This document shows, piece by piece, positions 59,803 to 64,000 of a stretch of 64,000 bases of DNA (the first letter of the stretch is position 1; each line of letters begins with the position of its first letter). Location of the stretch: contig OU015538.1 in the NCBI GenBank assembly GCA_907165065.1, forward strand, positions 15,701,165-15,765,164. Reading direction: 5' to 3'. The notes beneath the pieces are model-generated. The model was not told the DNA's origin. It did no database searches and was given only the letters and a program-made list of their open reading frames with translations. The stretch comes from Caprimulgus europaeus. Its lineage: Eukaryota; Chordata; Aves; Caprimulgiformes; Caprimulgidae. Made by a program: the position numbers and the translations under genes.

Positions 59803-62800
59803 GTAAGCTGGGCTTTGAGACGAGGAGTTGATTGTCTTGTGATTCCTACACTTTTCAATGATTACCTATTCAGCATCCAAGTCAGTGCATGGATGGCTGT
59901 GTGGTGGTTACTGATGCTTTTGTACACGCTCTCTCCATCCTCCACAGCCGCCCGCTCCTGCTAACGTTGCCCAGCCGGGCTCGCCGGGGAATGTAATATC
60001 TGTTATTAGACCAATGAGTGTAACTGGAAAAAAGCTATCAAGCACTCAGACTAACAAGTCTCTCTTCAAGTTGACCCTTATTGTTGCTGTGGATGCAGTG
60101 CTTAGCTCCATCTTCAATGGGTGATCTGGACAGGCAGAGTTGGGTCAGGCTGCCCAGCTGATGGGCTCAGCCGTGTTGTGTTGCAGCAGAGCAGGGCAGC
60201 AGCCCTCACTCGAGGAGGTTTAATCCACGGACACTGTGGCTGGCACGGACAGGTCCCTTGTGTTGCTCCTTCCTTAGGTTCGTAGCTCTGTAGCGTTGAG
60301 CACAGCTTGGAGAAGTCCTTGTGGAAACTGATGGTGGGGCAGGGGTGACACTGAAGTCAGATCCACAGCTGTAAATGAACGCCAGCCCCTTTCTGCGACA
60401 GCAGAACTCAATAACAAACAGATGTGTCACCTTCCTTTGCTTGCATAGGAAGCATTATCATATATCCCACATTCCTGGCACTCTTTCTTCAGTTTCCAGG
60501 TTCCTTCCATCAAAGATAATTCTTGCAATGTCTCCATTACTGAAGTTACTCAGTCCAGGGTCACAGGAGTTATAACCTTTAGATCCTCAAGTCCTTTCCA
60601 TCTAAGCCCAGAAAATACTCACCAGATGTGAACATTTTGGCAACTCTGAGGGGAAAATTAAAACTTGGATCTGTGCCCTGTTGTGTAGGTTTGTAACGGA
60701 TGAATGATCAACCCACAAAGTTGCAGGGTTTCTAGTGTTTTATTGTACTTTTTAATGAGATTTTGTCAAATTTAGTTATTGCTTATCCATATTTTTGCTG
60801 GGTGACTGGAGAGCAATTTATAGGAGATATGAAGAAGTGTTATTTCTGATTAGGTAGCTTCAGCTTCTATTTGTGCTTGGTTTTGTTAACTGCTCTGAAA
60901 CTCCAGCCCAAGCAGAAGTTTTGCAGAGAAGATCTTTGTCAGGGTTCAGCTGAAGGACGGGGCGGTGCTGACCCTGGCTCTCCCAAAGCATCCTTTTCCA
61001 AAACCACCACACAATACTTGGATTTTCAAATATTTCTAAGATAAATAAACAGTTCAGTCAAGCTTGCAGCTTCCTTTTCCCTTATAAACAAGCCAAAAAA
61101 AGGCTCCTGTGGACTTTTTTTTTTTTTCCTTTTGCCAGTAACTCTAAGGAAACCATTAACACTTGCTGTCTCACAGCAAAATGGTCAAGGTAATGGCCAT
61201 CATATTTAACAGTGGGGAAGGTATATGAATAAAACCAAACCTTCTGCTAACGCAGCAAGCCAGCACTTCCCCATCTCCTCCTGTAATCAATCTACATCGT
61301 TAATGACTCTGAAAACAGACTGAACTGCTGGGGCTGGCACCGGGAAACTTGCATTACAAACTAACCATCTCTTATTAACCTTTCAATGTTTCCTTCACAA
61401 CACTAATTAAAGCCAAATAAAACTACTGTTTGTGAAACTCTTTAAGTTAAAACACAATTTTCAGAGGAAATATGGTAAACTCCAAAGCTCCTGTTTGCTT
61501 GGCCTTTCTTCTTAATTATGATGGAGGATGGCTGTTACTTGTTTAACAGAGGCTTACATGATTAATGCTGCAATGTTACTGTAATTAAAACGGCAAAAAA
61601 AGATGTGATTGGAGCCTGTATAATTTACAGACATCTCGGCATTCTGGTGGCAGAGCAGCAATAAGTGTTGCAAAGAGGAATCATAAAAATTTATTCTAAT
61701 TAAAATTGCCAGATTGACTAAACAACAGGTGACTTGTGTAACTTGAGCGACTTGCTCTCGGGGTGAGAAATAATCTGAAATCAGTGAATTATACAAAGCT
61801 GTCTATTATTCTGCTAAATGGGAAAGTGTGTCCTTACCATGGCAACCTGCATCAATGTTGCAGCCACTGGAAAATACAGGGCCCTTTATTAAAAGAATAA
61901 TCACAGCAAACAGCGCGCTGCCCCTGGGCTCCGCGGGCACGGGGTGTGTGGCACGGCAGGTTTCAGAGCAGCTTTCTGGGCACGGGTGGTTGCCATCAGG
62001 TTAAATCCTGTCCTGCTGCATCGAAACATGCACCCAGCAGCTCGGGGTGAGTCGGGTACAGCGCTGGATCGGAGTCTCTGGGGCTGATGGTACAAGTTGG
62101 ATGCCTGTTTTTTTCTTCTTCCCCCCAAAATGGTACAAATAAATGTGTAAGTGCAATAAGGATAAATAATTTAGACCTTTAAAAATGACGTTTACAGGCT
62201 GCAGAGAGCTGTAGGGCAGGGGACTGCGTCTCCCCTGGGTGCAGGGGAAGGAGCCCACCCGTTTCTGAAATAAGGTGTATATGGGTGAGTAGCTAAACTG
62301 CTCCAATTCCAGCAGATAACTGCTGAAGGGAGACATACCACTGGGTTTGTATGTAGGTTGTTTTACTAAATGATCTATGTAATAATACATAAGTCAAAAC
62401 TCTGTAATAATTGGCACCAAACAGCAGAGAGAACTTGCAGCTTTTATCCGTCTTAAGGGAAGTGCTGCCACTCAAAACTCGCGAGCGCTATATTTTATTT
62501 CTCATACAGCATATATGAATGTAAGAGAGTAGATTTTGTAAATGGGTCACGGAATTATTAAGAAGTTTGGCAGCCTTTCCTCACGGTAGTCAGGCAGGTA
62601 TGCAGTGCAGTGGGCTGGGATGGGAAGCGGGAGCGCAGGGCTGTGCTGGGCTCTGGCTGGGTTTGTGTTGCCTTTGCTCAGTGATTTCCCTTTCCATCCT
62701 GCATTTAACCCCTGTGTCTGTTTAGAAAATAAGTTCTTTATAGCAAGTATATTATAGATATATGCTAGCCACAATGTGTATAATCAGAGTAAGCATAATG

Positions 62801-63268
62801 TGGACCTATTTTTGCTGAGTATCTTTAATAGTAATGATCAGCTTCCCCACTCTCAGCATTAGTTCTCTTAGTGTTTCTATTTTTCAGCAGAAACCCTTTT
62901 TTGTTCCATTTTCCTTATCGTATTTTCACCCTTTTTCAAGTGTGGAGAATGACTTGCTTTGTAACCAGCTTCGTTAGCTACTCACACGTTGTGTTTCATT
63001 ACCGATATCCACAGCTGGCTGCGGGTGACAGCACATGGCATTGGGTGACCAGCGGTCACCACTGTGTCGCTTCACCTTCAGGCAGTGACAGTCACACTTG
63101 GGGCAGGGAAGTGGAGTCAGATTGAGATGGGTTGGGCTTGAGGTCTGGGTGTAGTAAATAGGAGGGCATCTGGGTACGTGGAGTGAGTAGCTGCAGTGAA
63201 AGCAGAGCTTTATCCTGAAGAAATCCTGGGTTAACGTCAGTCCCTGTAGGAAATGGAGAAAATTGAAC

Positions 63269-63308
63269 AAAAAAAAAGAAAAAGAAAAAAAAGGAAAAGA
63301 TAAAAAAA
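63269..63308. repeat. A-rich simple repeat
   Basis: A tract of about 40 bp of adenines broken by single guanines, in the PCDH19 last intron. No retroposed body is recognised next to it. Confidence 0.85.
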
Positions 63309-64000
63309 CCTCTCTCTGAATTGAAGCAATAAGTAATGAAAATTGCTGAGATATACTGTCATGTGGGTAGTGGTGCTACCAACCTTGTGCTGCAGTAATT
63401 ACCTCTATGCATGCAATTTGTGCTCGGCTATGACTGATTTCCCACATCATCTGGTGCCCGGGCTACATCCAGACAGTCCCAGCTGGAGAAAATGATCTTG
63501 GATCATTTGGTGAGATGTCACCACAGGTGCTAACTGGTGTCTTATGGAAGCCCTCGAGGGCTGTATGCCACCAAGCCTCCTGGCACATGGCTGGAGGTGT
63601 GGGGACAGTCACGGGAGGTTCCTGGTGGCAAAGAGGGGGCAGGCTGCAAGGCAGGGGGGTGCCATGTCCTGCGGGGCACTGAGCACTTGTAGCTGGTGGG
63701 GGTTCAAGGTAAGGAGCTTCTTTCTGGCTCTTTCTAGGGAGAAGACTTTGCTCTGCTGGGTGCATGCTGGAGAGAGTAGGTGTTGTGGTTGTTCTTGCAC
63801 TGGTTCATGTGAAAAATGAAAGAGCCGAGAGCGTTGGTTGGAAACTTTTGTGAGGAGCCCAGGGAAGGTGGGTGTCTGCGTCGCTTGCAAACCAAAACAG
63901 GTCGAGCCCTTGATTTCCTCTGGCTGCTTTGGAAGCATTGGCTTCATTAGAGACATGAGGCAGCAGAGTAGCTGGTGTGAGTGCAGCAGACAGTGCTGCC

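Larger units (their letters stand above)
54498..64000 (+). other. PCDH19: PCDH19 last intron, partial (at least 9.5 kb); terminal exon not in window
   Basis: From GTGAGC at 54498 to the window end I find no match to the PCDH19 C-terminal exon (human-like blocks such as GFHCREECRILGHSDRCW). The intron therefore continues past 64000. Contents seen: a MIR/L2-like fragment at 54600-54790, a splice-flanked open segment at 59729-59802, an A-rich tract at 63269-63308, and long AT-rich non-repetitive stretches (55600-56100, 57500-57640, 58560-59640, 60600-61900). No other gene is recognised. Confidence 0.75.

Noticed and set aside
54600..64000. Search for the PCDH19 terminal exon within the window
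   Set aside because: No segment encodes the expected C-terminal blocks. The exon must lie beyond the window.
1..64000. CRISPR arrays, phage or bacterial operons, tRNA or rRNA genes
   Set aside because: The tandem repeats here lack unique spacers, no prokaryotic gene organisation is present, and no cloverleaf or rRNA sequence was recognised.

Overview
This is vertebrate nuclear DNA, almost certainly from a bird. It holds one recognisable gene, PCDH19 (delta-2 protocadherin-19), on the + strand, inside a large amount of non-coding sequence. The avian call rests on several CR1 LINE 3' ends with the characteristic terminal motif, a decayed endogenous-retrovirus LTR of a type familiar from passerine genomes, compact introns with canonical GT-AG sites, and a protein very close to vertebrate PCDH19. 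No bacterial, operon-like, CRISPR or phage feature is present.

Layout: (1) 1-21.4 kb is intergenic DNA with no intact gene. It carries a 35-bp minisatellite (371-570), a frame-broken remnant of an unidentified protein gene (1109-1665), an antisense ERV LTR fragment (2008-2425), a CR1 3' end (14340-14717), a 19-bp minisatellite with a 95-bp higher-order repeat (18582-18900) and a decayed antisense CR1-like segment (20640-21420). (2) 21.7-23.45 kb is the CpG-island promoter and 5' leader of PCDH19. It has a close match to the CTCF consensus, GC boxes with inverted CCAAT boxes, a CGGCT-type pentamer tract and two short uORFs. (3) 23455-25595 is the large first coding exon: signal peptide, six cadherin repeats, transmembrane helix. 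(4) 28649-28976, 51221-51279 and 54325-54497 are three cytoplasmic exons of 328, 59 and 173 bp, equal to my memory of human exons 3, 4 and 5. (5) From 54498 to the end of the window is the start of the last intron. The terminal exon, encoding roughly the last 200 residues and the 3' UTR, is not in the window.

The four exons join in frame (2141+328+59+173 nt, about 900 codons). The mammalian alternative exon 2 (47 residues) was not found in intron 1, so the bird transcript appears to match the shorter human isoforms. The exon-5 acceptor is a CAGCAG tandem site that can add or remove one serine, a difference I also recall among human isoforms.

I did not find an undescribed system. The items most worth checking are the unidentified remnant at 1.1-1.7 kb, the absent cassette exon with the NAGNAG acceptor, the uORF-bearing leader, the predicted CTCF site, and a CR1 fragment lodged inside a 24-bp minisatellite in intron 2.
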